DNA of 64,000 bases from Anaerolineae bacterium. GTDB taxonomy: Bacteria; Chloroflexota; Anaerolineae; J036; Brachytrichaceae. A program made the translations under genes and the position numbers. This document shows positions 17,178 to 25,905 of this stretch, piece after piece (position 1 is the stretch's first letter; the number at the start of each line of letters is the position of its first letter). Under the pieces are notes generated by a model. It searched no databases. It was not told the DNA's origin and worked only from the letters and a program-made list of their open reading frames with translations. Location of the stretch: the NCBI GenBank assembly GCA_947476335.1, contig CANJQH010000009.1, positions 1-64,000 on the forward strand. Reading direction: 5' to 3'.

Positions 17178-18356
17178 ATGAAAATCACCGCCGTCAAAAC
17201 CGTCGTCGTCAATGCGCAGATGCGCAACTGGATCTTCGTCAAAGTCGAAACCGATCAGCCCGGCTTGTACGGCTGGGGCGAAGCGTCACTCGAATGGAAG
17301 ACGCGCGCGGTGGTCGGCGCGGTTGAGGACTTCGCGCCGTTCCTCATCGGCGAGGACCCGGAACGCATCGAGTTTCTCTTTCAGAAGATGTACCGCCAGA
17401 GCTTCTTTCGCGTCGGCGCGATCGGCATGTCAGCCATCAGCGGCATTGAGCAGGCGCTGTGGGACATTCACGGCAAATCACTCGGCCGGCCGGTGTATCA
17501 GCTGCTCGGCGGCCGCGTGCGCGATCGCGTGCGCATGTACACGCACCTCGGTGGCGGCGACATGAAATCTGTGTACGAAACGCAGCGCGGCGCTGACGCA
17601 CAGAAATTCGTCGACCTTGCGCTCGAGGTCGTCTCGCACGGCTACACCGCAGTAAAAGTGCTGATCACGCCACCGACCGAATCACTGAATTCGATCGCAT
17701 CGTACAAATATGCCGCGCGCACGATGGAGGCGCTGCGCACCGCGCTCGGCGACGAGATCGACATCATGGTCGACTGCCACGGCCGCCACAGCGTGGCGAA
17801 CGCAATCGAGTTCTGCCGCGTGCTCGCGCCGTATCGGCCGTATTTCATCGAGGAACCGGTGCCACCCGAGAACGTCGATGCGCTGCTCGAAGTGCGCCGC
17901 GCATCCCCTGTGCCCATCGCCACCGGCGAGCGGCTGGTCTCACGCTACGAATTCCGCCCGCTGCTCGAGAAGCAGGCCTGCGCCGTCATTCAGCCCGACC
18001 TGTGCCACTGCGGCGGCCTGTGGGAAGCCAAGAAAATTGCCGCGATGGCCGACACGTATTACATGGGCGTGGCGCCGCACAATCCGCTCGGCCCAGTCGC
18101 CAACGCTGCCGCGCTGCACTTCGCACTCAGCACGCCGAATTTCCTGATTCAGGAAGATATGCTCACCGATGTGCCATGGCGCTGGGAAGTAGTACAACAT
18201 TCGCTGAAAACCGAAAACGGCTACTGGCTGCCGACCGAAGCACCCGGCCTCGGCATCGAGGTGAACGAAGAAGCCGCGCGCAAATATCCATTCCAGCAGG
18301 AAGTCGTACACGCACTCAGTATTCGTGCGCACGACAATGCGATTCTGGATTGGTGA
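17178..18356 (+). CDS. Enolase-superfamily sugar-acid dehydratase, D-galactonate dehydratase-like
   Basis: The 392-residue protein belongs to the mandelate racemase/muconate lactonizing subgroup. Metal ligands are seen in MVDCHGR (Asp), FIEEPVPPEN (Glu) and IATGERL (Glu). The active-site His lies in VAPHNPLGPVANAA, a pattern typical of DgoD-like galactonate dehydratases, which remove water from D-galactonate to give 2-keto-3-deoxygalactonate. Start 17178 gives the family N-terminus MKITAVKTVVV; the longer frame reads through the MITE. Neighbouring Fe-ADH, SDR and FGGY kinase genes support a sugar-acid catabolic role. Related acids such as gluconate or arabinonate remain possible. Confidence 0.8.
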   Translation: MKITAVKTVVVNAQMRNWIFVKVETDQPGLYGWGEASLEWKTRAVVGAVEDFAPFLIGEDPERIEFLFQKMYRQSFFRVGAIGMSAISGIEQALWDIHGKSLGRPVYQLLGGRVRDRVRMYTHLGGGDMKSVYETQRGADAQKFVDLALEVVSHGYTAVKVLITPPTESLNSIASYKYAARTMEALRTALGDEIDIMVDCHGRHSVANAIEFCRVLAPYRPYFIEEPVPPENVDALLEVRRASPVPIATGERLVSRYEFRPLLEKQACAVIQPDLCHCGGLWEAKKIAAMADTYYMGVAPHNPLGPVANAAALHFALSTPNFLIQEDMLTDVPWRWEVVQHSLKTENGYWLPTEAPGLGIEVNEEAARKYPFQQEVVHALSIRAHDNAILDW

Positions 18357-18440
18357 GAGAGAGGGAACAGGGGATAGGGAATAGGGAGCGTCCTAAGTTG
18401 CCTATTCACCATTCACTATTCCCTCCATCTCGACTACTCC
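18356..18440. repeat. Self-complementary simple repeat (GGGAATAGGG type)
   Basis: GAACAGGGGATAGGGAATAG (18366-18385) is followed by pyrimidine-rich ATTCACTATTCCCTCC, forming an imperfect hairpin. The purine arm also matches, in inverse orientation, CTATGCCCTGTTCCCTATCC at 19075 on the other side of cutC. Confidence 0.55.
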
Positions 18441-19070
18441 CTCCCACTTTCCACCTCGCCGTACGGCACGCCCGAGATGAAAAGCGCACACGAATGTTTC
18501 ACGTCGCAGGCGCGCGATGAGCGCAGCGTTCAGGCCGCCGCCGGCAAGGAGTGTAAAGTCGTGTGCGGCACAGCGCGTGTGCAGATCGCGCAACATGGCG
18601 ATGCGCGCAACATCCGGGAGAGTGGCACCTCCGCTATGCAGAATCGTGTCAACTTGTGGAATCGTGCGCAGAGCATCGAGCGCAGCATCAATGTCGGCAG
18701 CGCGTTCGACAGCGCGGTGAAACGTGAATTGCAGATGCGGAGCCACAGCAGCAATTGCGCGAAGCGCCGATACATCCACAGCGCTGGCGCGCAGCCAGCC
18801 GAGCACTAGTCCGTCGATGGGCAGCGCAGCCAGCACACACGCCTGTGCACAAATCTCATCGAGCTCGTCCGCGTCGGCAATCGCAAATGAATCGCGTGGC
18901 CGCAACATGACACGAATCGGAATGCGCACATGCGCAAGAATTCGTTCGACCAGATCGAGCGGCGGCGTCAGCCCATCCTGCTCAATGGCGCATGTCACTT
19001 CCAGCCGTGTCGCGCCGCCAACTTCGGCCCTGAGTGCGTCGTCGAGTGAGAGGGCGATGACTTCAAGCAT
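18402..19070 (-). CDS. cutC: CutC family protein
   Basis: The 222-residue TIM-barrel protein has CutC hallmarks: ATRLEVTCAIEQDGLTP near the N-terminus, IRVMLRPR, FTFHRAVERA and ILHSGGA. CutC was originally linked to copper tolerance, but its biochemical role is unsettled. No copper-transport gene is adjacent. The gene overlaps the simple repeat downstream (its last codons are encoded by it), and a matching inverted repeat lies just before its start, so the cassette is framed by inverted repeats. Confidence 0.85.
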   Translation of the reverse strand: MLEVIALSLDDALRAEVGGATRLEVTCAIEQDGLTPPLDLVERILAHVRIPIRVMLRPRDSFAIADADELDEICAQACVLAALPIDGLVLGWLRASAVDVSALRAIAAVAPHLQFTFHRAVERAADIDAALDALRTIPQVDTILHSGGATLPDVARIAMLRDLHTRCAAHDFTLLAGGGLNAALIARLRRETFVCAFHLGRAVRRGGKWEGVVEMEGIVNGE

Positions 19071-19103
19071 TTCCTATGCCCTGTTCCCTATCCCCTTCTT
19101 CCT

Positions 19104-19910
19104 TCACACTCCCCCAAACGCCTGAAAACCGCCATCGACCGGAATCGTCACACCGGTGAGAAAACGCGAGGCATCGGACGCAAGAAAAACCACTGTACCG
19201 CCAAGATCATCGGGCTGGCCAAGGCGGCCCATCGGCGTTCCGCGGATCATCGTCTTCGCACGATCATTCAGCTCGCCGGTCGCTGGATCAGTGAGCAGCG
19301 CACGATTTTGTTCAGCGAGAAAGAAGCCGGGCGCGACGGCATTCACACGAATCCGCGGCGAGTAATGCTGAGCCATATGCACGGCCAGCCACTCCGTGAA
19401 ATTTTTCACCGCCGCTTTGCCCGATGAATACGCCACGTTGCGCGTGACTGGCTTGTAGCTCGACATCGACGCGATGTTCACGATCACGCCCTCGCCGCGC
19501 TCAACGAACTGCTTCGCCACAGACAGACACGGCACGACCGTGCCCATCCAGTTTTGATCCATCACGGCGCGCATTGCCTCGAGATCGAGATCGAACACAG
19601 TGCGCGTCGGCCCGGTCATCGCCTTGGCATCGGTGCCGCCAGCGGCGTTCAGCAGAATGTGTACGTCACCAGCCTGTGCCAGCGCTGTGTCGAATGCGGC
19701 CGCATCAGTCGTATCAGCCTGCACGTACGCCGCATCGACGCCGTTCGCCTGCATACGAGCCACTGCCGCCTGCAGCAGCGATTCGCGTCGGCCGCACACG
19801 ATGATGCGCGCGCCGTGCGCGGCAAGCGCATCCGCCATTGCGCCGCCCAATACGCCGCCGCCGCCAGTAATCAATGCCGTCTTCCCTGTGAGATCGAAGA
19901 GTGTGCTCAT
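19104..19910 (-). CDS. Short-chain dehydrogenase/reductase, D-mannonate oxidoreductase-like
   Basis: This 268-residue classical SDR has the cofactor motif TGGGGVLGGA, the NAAGG segment, catalytic YSSGK and the C-terminal pattern GTPMGRLGQPDDLGG...VPVDGG. The residues around PVDGGFQAFGGV resemble SDRs annotated as mannonate oxidoreductases in sugar-acid pathways. ATG 19910 is preferred over an upstream TTG. The neighbouring FGGY kinase gene upstream on the same strand and the galactonate-dehydratase-like gene fit a hexuronate/aldonate function. Substrate assignment is tentative. Confidence 0.75.
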   Translation of the reverse strand: MSTLFDLTGKTALITGGGGVLGGAMADALAAHGARIIVCGRRESLLQAAVARMQANGVDAAYVQADTTDAAAFDTALAQAGDVHILLNAAGGTDAKAMTGPTRTVFDLDLEAMRAVMDQNWMGTVVPCLSVAKQFVERGEGVIVNIASMSSYKPVTRNVAYSSGKAAVKNFTEWLAVHMAQHYSPRIRVNAVAPGFFLAEQNRALLTDPATGELNDRAKTMIRGTPMGRLGQPDDLGGTVVFLASDASRFLTGVTIPVDGGFQAFGGV

Positions 19911-19961
19911 CGCGCGCAAGCATGGCGATAATGCGACAGATTGTCAAGCGGCGACTGAAAA

Positions 19962-20000
19962 AGTAAAGAGTCAGAGTAAAGAGTCAGAGTAAAGAGTCAG
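19962..20000 (+). repeat. 13-bp tandem repeat, three units
   Basis: Three exact copies of AGTAAAGAGTCAG. The same 13-mer series occurs at 31245 and 40862, and single copies at 15668 and in inverted form near 15800 and 31320. Confidence 0.9.
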
Positions 20001-20005
20001 AGTGA

Positions 20006-21463
20006 TCAGCGGTCCACGATCCTGCCGTACAGCTCGTCCAGCCGCTCACGCGCTGCGCGATAGATGCGCGTGTTGGACAGCTTCGGCTCGAAGACGCGGC
20101 CATGCAACGTGGGTGCGCTGTACGAACAGCTGCGCCAACGCGCCACTTCGACGACGCCGCGGCTGCTCGCCTCGGTGGCATCGGTGAGCACAAGCGGCGC
20201 GCCGCAGGCGTCGGCCACCATCTGGCACCACGTCGGTGACAGCTCGAGCGCGCCGCCGCTGGCGACGAGCTGAGCGCCGGCATCGGCCACCCCTGCGCCG
20301 CGCAGCGCTGCGTCAATTGTCGAAAGCCGCACAGCGATGGCTTCCATGCTTGCACGCAGAATTTCCAGCGGCGTCGTCTTCAGCGACAGCCCATGAATCG
20401 TGGCGCGAATATCTTCTGCGTAGCCTGGGCTGCGCTCACCCGCAAAAGTCGGCAGCACGGTCAGGCCGTGGCCGTCGGGCGGCAGCGCCGCGAGCGCGGC
20501 ATCGAGCACATCATCGGCCGGCAGCCGCAGCGTCGCACGGGCCCAGGCAAAGACGTTGCCACCTTCGGTCGTCGCGCCGCCGATCAGTGCATGTGAACCG
20601 TCCACGAAATAATTCCACAGCGCCGGCGGCAGCGGCTGTGCGGCGATCGATGCCGGCGCGACGATGCGCATCGCCGCCGTGGTGCCGATGGTGACCGCAA
20701 TGCGGCTGCGATCGACACAGCCGCTGCCAACGTTGGCAGCGGCACCATCGCCGAGCGGCGCGCACGCGCGCGCGTGGCGCAGCCACGGCCAGCGCGCCGC
20801 ACATTTCGCAGTGAGCATTGGGCCGTCTTCGTCGTCGCACAGAATGCGCGGCAGACGTTGGTGCGAGACGCCAAGCTCAGTCGGCCAGATTGCGTCCCAA
20901 TCGCGAGTATGTCGGTCGAGCATGCCCGTCCACGCCGCCAACGAAACGCCAGTGCACAGATCGCCGGTGAGTTCGCGGATCAGAAAATCGGCCAGCGAAA
21001 CAAAATGTGCGCTGCGCGCAAAAATCTCGGGTCGTGTGCGTGCCAGCCATGTGAGACGCGCAGGCCAGTAGTTGGCGCGCACACGGCACCCGGTGCGCTG
21101 CAGCACCGCGAGTTCGTCGATACGGCTGCGCAACGCACGCGCATCAGCAGCACTGCGCGTATCAGCATAGGTAAATACCGGCGTCAATGGCGCACCGCCA
21201 GAATCGAGGCACAGCAGCGACGTGGCGTAGCTGGAGAAGCCGATCGTCTCGATCGGGGGCAGCTTCGACGCCTCGTTCGCAAGTGCATCGAGCAGACCGA
21301 ACAAACGCTCGCACACATCAACGGCGTGCTCTTCGCTGCGGCCATGCTCATCGACATCAAACGAGAATGGCGCACGAACCATCGCCACAGGTTCGCGCAA
21401 ATCATCTGGGGCATAAATCATCGCGCGCGTGCTGGAACTGCCTAGATCAAGGACAAGATGCAT
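20006..21463 (-). CDS. FGGY-family carbohydrate kinase
   Basis: The 485-residue kinase has the two-domain ASKHA fold. LVLDLGSSSTRAMIY binds ATP phosphates at the N-terminus, VFTYADTRS lies in the sugar-binding region, GDGAAANVGSG forms the phosphate loop of the C-terminal domain, and LVASGGALELSPTW ends the adenosine motif. The N-terminal half most resembles gluconokinase or xylulokinase relatives, but the substrate is not fixed. It precedes the SDR gene on the same strand with an 86-bp gap containing the 13-bp tandem repeat. Confidence 0.85.
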   Translation of the reverse strand: MHLVLDLGSSSTRAMIYAPDDLREPVAMVRAPFSFDVDEHGRSEEHAVDVCERLFGLLDALANEASKLPPIETIGFSSYATSLLCLDSGGAPLTPVFTYADTRSAADARALRSRIDELAVLQRTGCRVRANYWPARLTWLARTRPEIFARSAHFVSLADFLIRELTGDLCTGVSLAAWTGMLDRHTRDWDAIWPTELGVSHQRLPRILCDDEDGPMLTAKCAARWPWLRHARACAPLGDGAAANVGSGCVDRSRIAVTIGTTAAMRIVAPASIAAQPLPPALWNYFVDGSHALIGGATTEGGNVFAWARATLRLPADDVLDAALAALPPDGHGLTVLPTFAGERSPGYAEDIRATIHGLSLKTTPLEILRASMEAIAVRLSTIDAALRGAGVADAGAQLVASGGALELSPTWCQMVADACGAPLVLTDATEASSRGVVEVARWRSCSYSAPTLHGRVFEPKLSNTRIYRAARERLDELYGRIVDR

Positions 21464-21495
21464 GGGGTGATTTTAGAAGTGGATAGTGATAGTGA

Positions 21496-21607
21496 GTAAC
21501 TACTCAGGCCCAAATCAGTAGTTCCCGCGAAACACACTATTTTCTCCCCATTCGGGGGAGAGAATAGTGTGTTTCGCGTTGGAAAAATGGCTGGCCTGAG
21601 TAGTTAC
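21496..21607 (+). mobile_element. Family A MITE, full length with target duplication GATAGTGA
   Basis: 112 bp with perfect 15-bp termini. GATAGTGA is present at 21488-21495 and 21608-21615. The stem contains uncompensated differences (TTTTCTCCCCA against GGGGGAGAGAA). Confidence 0.95.
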
Positions 21608-21667
21608 GATAGTGAACGATTCCCACTATGACTATCCACTATCACTATCTACTTCTAAAATCACTCC

Positions 21668-22045
21668 ATGCTCAACGTCAGCCTTCGCAAATTCGAAGAC
21701 ATGGTGCAAACATCATTCGACGCCCTGCCAGCGCATTTTCGTGACAAACTCCGCAACGTCGAAATCATCGTCAAGGATGCGCCCGATGCCTATGAACTCG
21801 ACCTGGCCGACGTCGATGATCCTGACGATCTGCTCGGCTTCTACGACGGCACACCGCTGACCGAGCGTTCATTCGGCTACGACATGACTGCGCCGGACGT
21901 GATCTACATCTACCGCCACGCGCACCTGCTCGATTGCGATACGCCCGAACAACTGCACAAAGAAGCGAGCCGCACGCTGCGCCACGAGCTTGCACATTAT
22001 TTCGGCATCGATGATGACAGGCTTGAGGAACTGGGGGCGTACTAA
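21668..22045 (+). CDS. Zincin-like metallopeptidase family protein
   Basis: The 125-residue protein ends with the signature HELAHYFGIDDDRLEELGAY, the HExxH-type motif of the small zincin-like metallopeptidase family (Pfam PF06262). These proteins carry a minimal metzincin-like fold and their substrates are mostly unknown. There is no signal peptide, so it acts in the cytosol if active. It is followed by a composite MITE and nadE. Confidence 0.85.
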   Translation: MLNVSLRKFEDMVQTSFDALPAHFRDKLRNVEIIVKDAPDAYELDLADVDDPDDLLGFYDGTPLTERSFGYDMTAPDVIYIYRHAHLLDCDTPEQLHKEASRTLRHELAHYFGIDDDRLEELGAY

Positions 22046-22066
22046 AGCTGCGAGGAAGTAAAAAGC

Positions 22067-22270
22067 GTAACTACTCAGGCTAAGTGAGTCGCCAAAAGTT
22101 CTGGCGGCAGATTCGCCTCCCCCGCTTTGCGGGGGAGGCGAATCTGCCGGACAAAACTTATGGACAGGAACTTAGCCATTTTTCCAACGCTAAACACACT
22201 ATTCTCTCCCCCTTCGGGGGAGAGAATAGTGTGTTTAGCGGGAAATACTGATTTGGGCCTGAGTAGTTAC
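22067..22270 (+). mobile_element. Composite: family A MITE with a family B element inserted in it
   Basis: The outer termini are GTAACTACTCAGGC and GGGCCTGAGTAGTTAC and the central stem is intact apart from a C-to-T change (GCTAAACACAC / GTGTGTTTAGC) present on both arms. Total length 204 bp equals a 112-bp host plus 92 bp. No 8-bp duplication is seen around this copy. Confidence 0.9.
22081..22174 (-). mobile_element. Family B 94-bp hairpin element, copy 2 (nested)
   Basis: Inverted relative to copy 1, bounded by TAAGTGAGTCGCC and GGACAGGAACTTA. The host site in other copies reads GGCCAGCC. A host variant GGCTAGCC with a duplicated TA and a 90-bp element gives exactly the observed 92-bp gain. 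Confidence 0.85.
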
Positions 22271-22289
22271 CACTCTAGAATCTTCCCCC

Positions 22290-24242
22290 ATGCTCAATCC
22301 GCCGCCCTCCCTCGGCCTGCTGCGCGCCGCAGTCGTCGCACCGGAAATGCGCGTCGCCGACGTGCGCTTTAATTTTGACTGCACGGTTGCAGCACTGCGT
22401 GACGCGCGCGATGCCGGAGCCGCGCTCGTCGTGTTCCCCGAACTCGGCCTTACCAGCTACAGCTGCGGCGATCTTTTTCATCAGCACGCGCTGCTCGATG
22501 CAGTTGAAAACGTGCTCGCAGAATTTTTGCCACACACTGCGAATCTCGGCATCGCCGCGCTGGTGGGATTACCGCTGCGCGCGGGCGGCCGCCTCTTCAA
22601 CTGCGCCGCCTTCGTCGCAGACGGCCGCGTGCTCGGCTTTATTCCGAAAACGCATTTGCCCAACCAGAGCGAATTTTATGAAGAGCGCTGGTTCTCCGCC
22701 GCAGAAAATTCCACAGTCGATCATGTGCGCTTCGCTGGCGTCGATGTACCTTTCGGAACCGACCTGCTTTTTCATGCAACGAATTTTCCGGGCTGCGTGA
22801 TCGGCATCGAATTATGCGAGGACCTGTGGGCAGTAAATCCACCGAGCGGCACACTGGCGCTGGCCGGCGCCACAGTGCTGCTGAATCTGTCGGCCAGCAC
22901 CGAAGTGCTCGGCAAGGCGCAGTACCGTCGCGCCCTCGTAGTGAATCAATCGGCACGCTGCATTGCAGCATATCTCTACGCCGCAGCCGGCCCAGGCGAA
23001 AGCACAATGGACGTCGTCTTCGGCGGTCATTCGCTCATCGCTGAAAACGGCACATTGCTCACGGAAACGCAGCGCTTCTCATTCGAAACACAAATCGCCA
23101 TCGCCGATATTGACCTGCAGCGCATCGCACACGAACGCATGCGGAACCACACCTTTGCCTCCGAAGGGGGCGCCGCACGCACACGCGCGATCGAGTTCGA
23201 AATTCACCCCGCTCCACAGGGCGATGTGGCACTACACAGGCCGCTCTCTTCAATGCCGTTTGTGCCTTCCGATCCGACACAGCGCGCGGCGAACTGCGAC
23301 GAGATTTTTGCAATTCAGGCCAGCGGCCTTGCCAAACGACTGCGCCACACTGGTGCAAAAAATGTGGTCATCGGCATCAGCGGCGGCCTCGATTCGACAC
23401 TGGCGCTGCTGTTGATCTGCCGCGCCTTCGATAGGCTCAGCCTCGACCGCAGCGGCATCTGTGCAATCACCATGCCCGGCTTCGGCACCACAGATCGCAC
23501 CTACATGAACGCGCTCGGGCTGATGAAAAACCTCGGCGTAAGCGCGCGTGAAATCCCAATCGCCGCCGCTGTGCGCGGACACTTCACCGATATCGGTCAC
23601 CCCGAAACACAGCATGATGTCACATATGAAAATTCCCAGGCACGTGAACGCACACAAATTCTGATGGACGTGGCCAACCGCATCGGCGGCTTCGTCGTCG
23701 GCACCGGAGATCTCAGCGAGGCGGCGCTCGGCTGGATGACGTTCAATGGCGACCACATGAGCATGTATCACGTGAACGCCGGCGTGCCAAAAACGCTCGT
23801 GCGCTATCTGATTACGTGGGTAGCGGAGTCGGCCTTCGGCGGTGAGACCGCAGCAATTCTGCGCGATATCGTCGACACACCAATTACGCCCGAGCTGCTG
23901 CCGCTCGACAAAGACGGTAAGCTGCAACAGCAAACTGAGGACACCGTCGGCCCATACGTGCTGCACGACTTTTTTCTGTTCTATGTCGTGCGCTATGGCT
24001 TTGCGCCACGCAAGGTTTTCTTCCTCGCACAACGCGCCTTTGCCGACACATACGGCGATGAAATTATCCTCAAGTGGCTGCGCGTTTTTTATCGACGATT
24101 CTTCACGCAGCAATTCAAACGCTCGGCAATGCCAGACGGCCCGAAGGTCGGGTCGGTGGCACTGTCGCCACGCGGAGACTGGCGCATGCCAAGTGACGCC
24201 GTCGGCGCGCTGTGGCTGGCGCAGCTCGAGGAGCTTCCTTGA
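22290..24242 (+). CDS. nadE: Glutamine-dependent NAD+ synthetase
   Basis: This 650-residue two-domain enzyme amidates nicotinic acid adenine dinucleotide to NAD+. The N-terminal nitrilase-type glutaminase has the Glu-Lys-Cys triad: Glu51 (FPELGL), Lys120 (IPKTHLP) and Cys176 (GIELCEDLW). The C-terminal ATP-pyrophosphatase has the P-loop SGGLDST (364-370). Length agrees with the bacterial glutamine-dependent form. The final TGA overlaps the ATG of the histidine kinase gene by one base (TGATG), indicating translational coupling. Confidence 0.96.
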   Translation: MLNPPPSLGLLRAAVVAPEMRVADVRFNFDCTVAALRDARDAGAALVVFPELGLTSYSCGDLFHQHALLDAVENVLAEFLPHTANLGIAALVGLPLRAGGRLFNCAAFVADGRVLGFIPKTHLPNQSEFYEERWFSAAENSTVDHVRFAGVDVPFGTDLLFHATNFPGCVIGIELCEDLWAVNPPSGTLALAGATVLLNLSASTEVLGKAQYRRALVVNQSARCIAAYLYAAAGPGESTMDVVFGGHSLIAENGTLLTETQRFSFETQIAIADIDLQRIAHERMRNHTFASEGGAARTRAIEFEIHPAPQGDVALHRPLSSMPFVPSDPTQRAANCDEIFAIQASGLAKRLRHTGAKNVVIGISGGLDSTLALLLICRAFDRLSLDRSGICAITMPGFGTTDRTYMNALGLMKNLGVSAREIPIAAAVRGHFTDIGHPETQHDVTYENSQARERTQILMDVANRIGGFVVGTGDLSEAALGWMTFNGDHMSMYHVNAGVPKTLVRYLITWVAESAFGGETAAILRDIVDTPITPELLPLDKDGKLQQQTEDTVGPYVLHDFFLFYVVRYGFAPRKVFFLAQRAFADTYGDEIILKWLRVFYRRFFTQQFKRSAMPDGPKVGSVALSPRGDWRMPSDAVGALWLAQLEELP

Positions 24243-25891
24243 TGCCTACGCGCATTCCATCAGACAAAACCAGGCTGCGGCGATTGTCGCGCGAGCTCGA
24301 AGCGCTGCGGCGCATCACGCGTTCGATCAACGCCACATCTGATCTGCGTTCGATCCTGAACGAAATCGTCACCACTGCCACAGAAGTCATTGGCGCCGAT
24401 TCATCGACGATCTATCTGCTGGATGAAGCGCAGCAACGGCTGACGCTGAAGGCCACCACAGGCTTGTCGACGGCGGCGATCAATCACGGCACACTGGCGA
24501 TGGGCGAAGGCCTGACGGGCTGGGCAACCAAGAACCGCCAGGTCGTCGCTGTGCGCGATGCGCAGCACGATCCGCGCTTTCGCATCGTGCCAAACACAGG
24601 CGAGCGCGTCTTTCAGTCACTGATGGCTGTGCCGCTGATCAGCCAGGACCGCGTCATCGGCGCGATCAACGTGCAGACGCGTCGCCTGCACACATGGACG
24701 GAAGCCGATCTCGAATTTGGCGCGCTCATCGCCGACGTCGCAGCCGGCATCCTCGAGCGTGCAGTTCTCGAAGAGCGAAATGAGCGCAAAATTCGTGAGC
24801 TGACCACCGTTGCCGAAGTGAGCAAAGCCGTCGTTGCGCCAGTCTATCTCGACGAAACGCTGCGCGTGGTGGCCGACATGGCAGCACACGCAGTGAACGC
24901 GCGCCGTTGTTCGATTCTGCTGCTCGACGAAGCAGCAAACACATTCACACCACGCGCTGTGTTCGACCGCGATGCGAACACAGAACAAGAGCCGGCATGG
25001 CGCATCGATGCACCGCCGTTTGTCAACATCAGCACAATCTACGATCCCGTCGTCGTGCACAACGACACCGGGGAATTTCGTCCCGAGCTCCACGAGTGGA
25101 GCGAGCGCGTCGGCTTGAGAGCACTGATCAGCGTGCCACTCAACGTGCGCGACCGCATCATTGGTGTGCTGAATATGTGGGCTGCGGCAGAGACACATTT
25201 CAGTGACGAACAGGTTGCACTATGCACCACGCTGGCCAATCAGGTCGCACTCGCGATCGAAAATGCGCACCTGATCGGCAACACTGCCATTGTGCAGGAA
25301 ATGCACCACCGTGTGAAAAACAATCTGCAAAACATAGTGATGCTGTTGCAGATGCAGTTGACGGAAGATGGTGGCCTCTCGGCGCGCGAGGCGCTGCTCG
25401 AAAGCATCAATCGAATTCAAAGCATCGCAGCAGTGCACGACGCCATGGCGCACGACGGCTTCCGCCTCGTCGATGTCAAGGATGTGCTCCAGCGTGTCGG
25501 ACACATGGTGACGGGAAACATGGCCTGTCGCGATCAAAAAATTGTGCTGAGCATCGAAGGCGATTCGTGCAGACTGCCTTCACGTGCCGCCACTGCGCTG
25601 ACGCTGGTCGTCAGCGAGCTGATCGCCAATTCAATGGAGCACGCCTTCCCTGAATGCGCAAATGGAAAAATCGACGTCGCACTCATCGACATGGAGGGCA
25701 CGCTTGAAGTAACGGTGCGCGACAACGGCCTCGGCAGCCGCGCCGGCAAAATGAATGACAACAGCCTCGGCCTGCAAATCGTGCGTACGCTGGTCATCGA
25801 AGACCTGCGCGGCACGCTGACAATGCATCGCACGAAGCGCGGCACGCGCGTGGTGATTACCGCGCCAATCAGTTTCGCAGACGCAGCATAA
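24242..25891 (+). CDS. GAF-GAF sensor histidine kinase (HisKA_2 type)
   Basis: The 549-residue soluble kinase has two GAF domains (about 35-180 and 210-345), then the phosphoacceptor motif EMHHRVKNNLQNIV (His355/356) of the HisKA_2 class. The HATPase_c domain has ELIANSMEHAFP (N-box), VRDNGLG (G1) and the G2-type GTRVVITAP. No transmembrane segment is seen, so it senses a cytosolic ligand or redox/light cue. No response regulator is encoded nearby. The start overlaps the nadE stop codon. Confidence 0.9.
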   Translation: MPTRIPSDKTRLRRLSRELEALRRITRSINATSDLRSILNEIVTTATEVIGADSSTIYLLDEAQQRLTLKATTGLSTAAINHGTLAMGEGLTGWATKNRQVVAVRDAQHDPRFRIVPNTGERVFQSLMAVPLISQDRVIGAINVQTRRLHTWTEADLEFGALIADVAAGILERAVLEERNERKIRELTTVAEVSKAVVAPVYLDETLRVVADMAAHAVNARRCSILLLDEAANTFTPRAVFDRDANTEQEPAWRIDAPPFVNISTIYDPVVVHNDTGEFRPELHEWSERVGLRALISVPLNVRDRIIGVLNMWAAAETHFSDEQVALCTTLANQVALAIENAHLIGNTAIVQEMHHRVKNNLQNIVMLLQMQLTEDGGLSAREALLESINRIQSIAAVHDAMAHDGFRLVDVKDVLQRVGHMVTGNMACRDQKIVLSIEGDSCRLPSRAATALTLVVSELIANSMEHAFPECANGKIDVALIDMEGTLEVTVRDNGLGSRAGKMNDNSLGLQIVRTLVIEDLRGTLTMHRTKRGTRVVITAPISFADAA

Positions 25892-25905
25892 ATTTTAGAC
25901 ATCCT

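Noticed and set aside
22067-22270. Palindromes as transcription terminators only
   Set aside because: Target duplications and identical lengths at unrelated sites show they are mobile elements; lack of T-runs makes simple intrinsic terminators unlikely, although they may still influence transcription.
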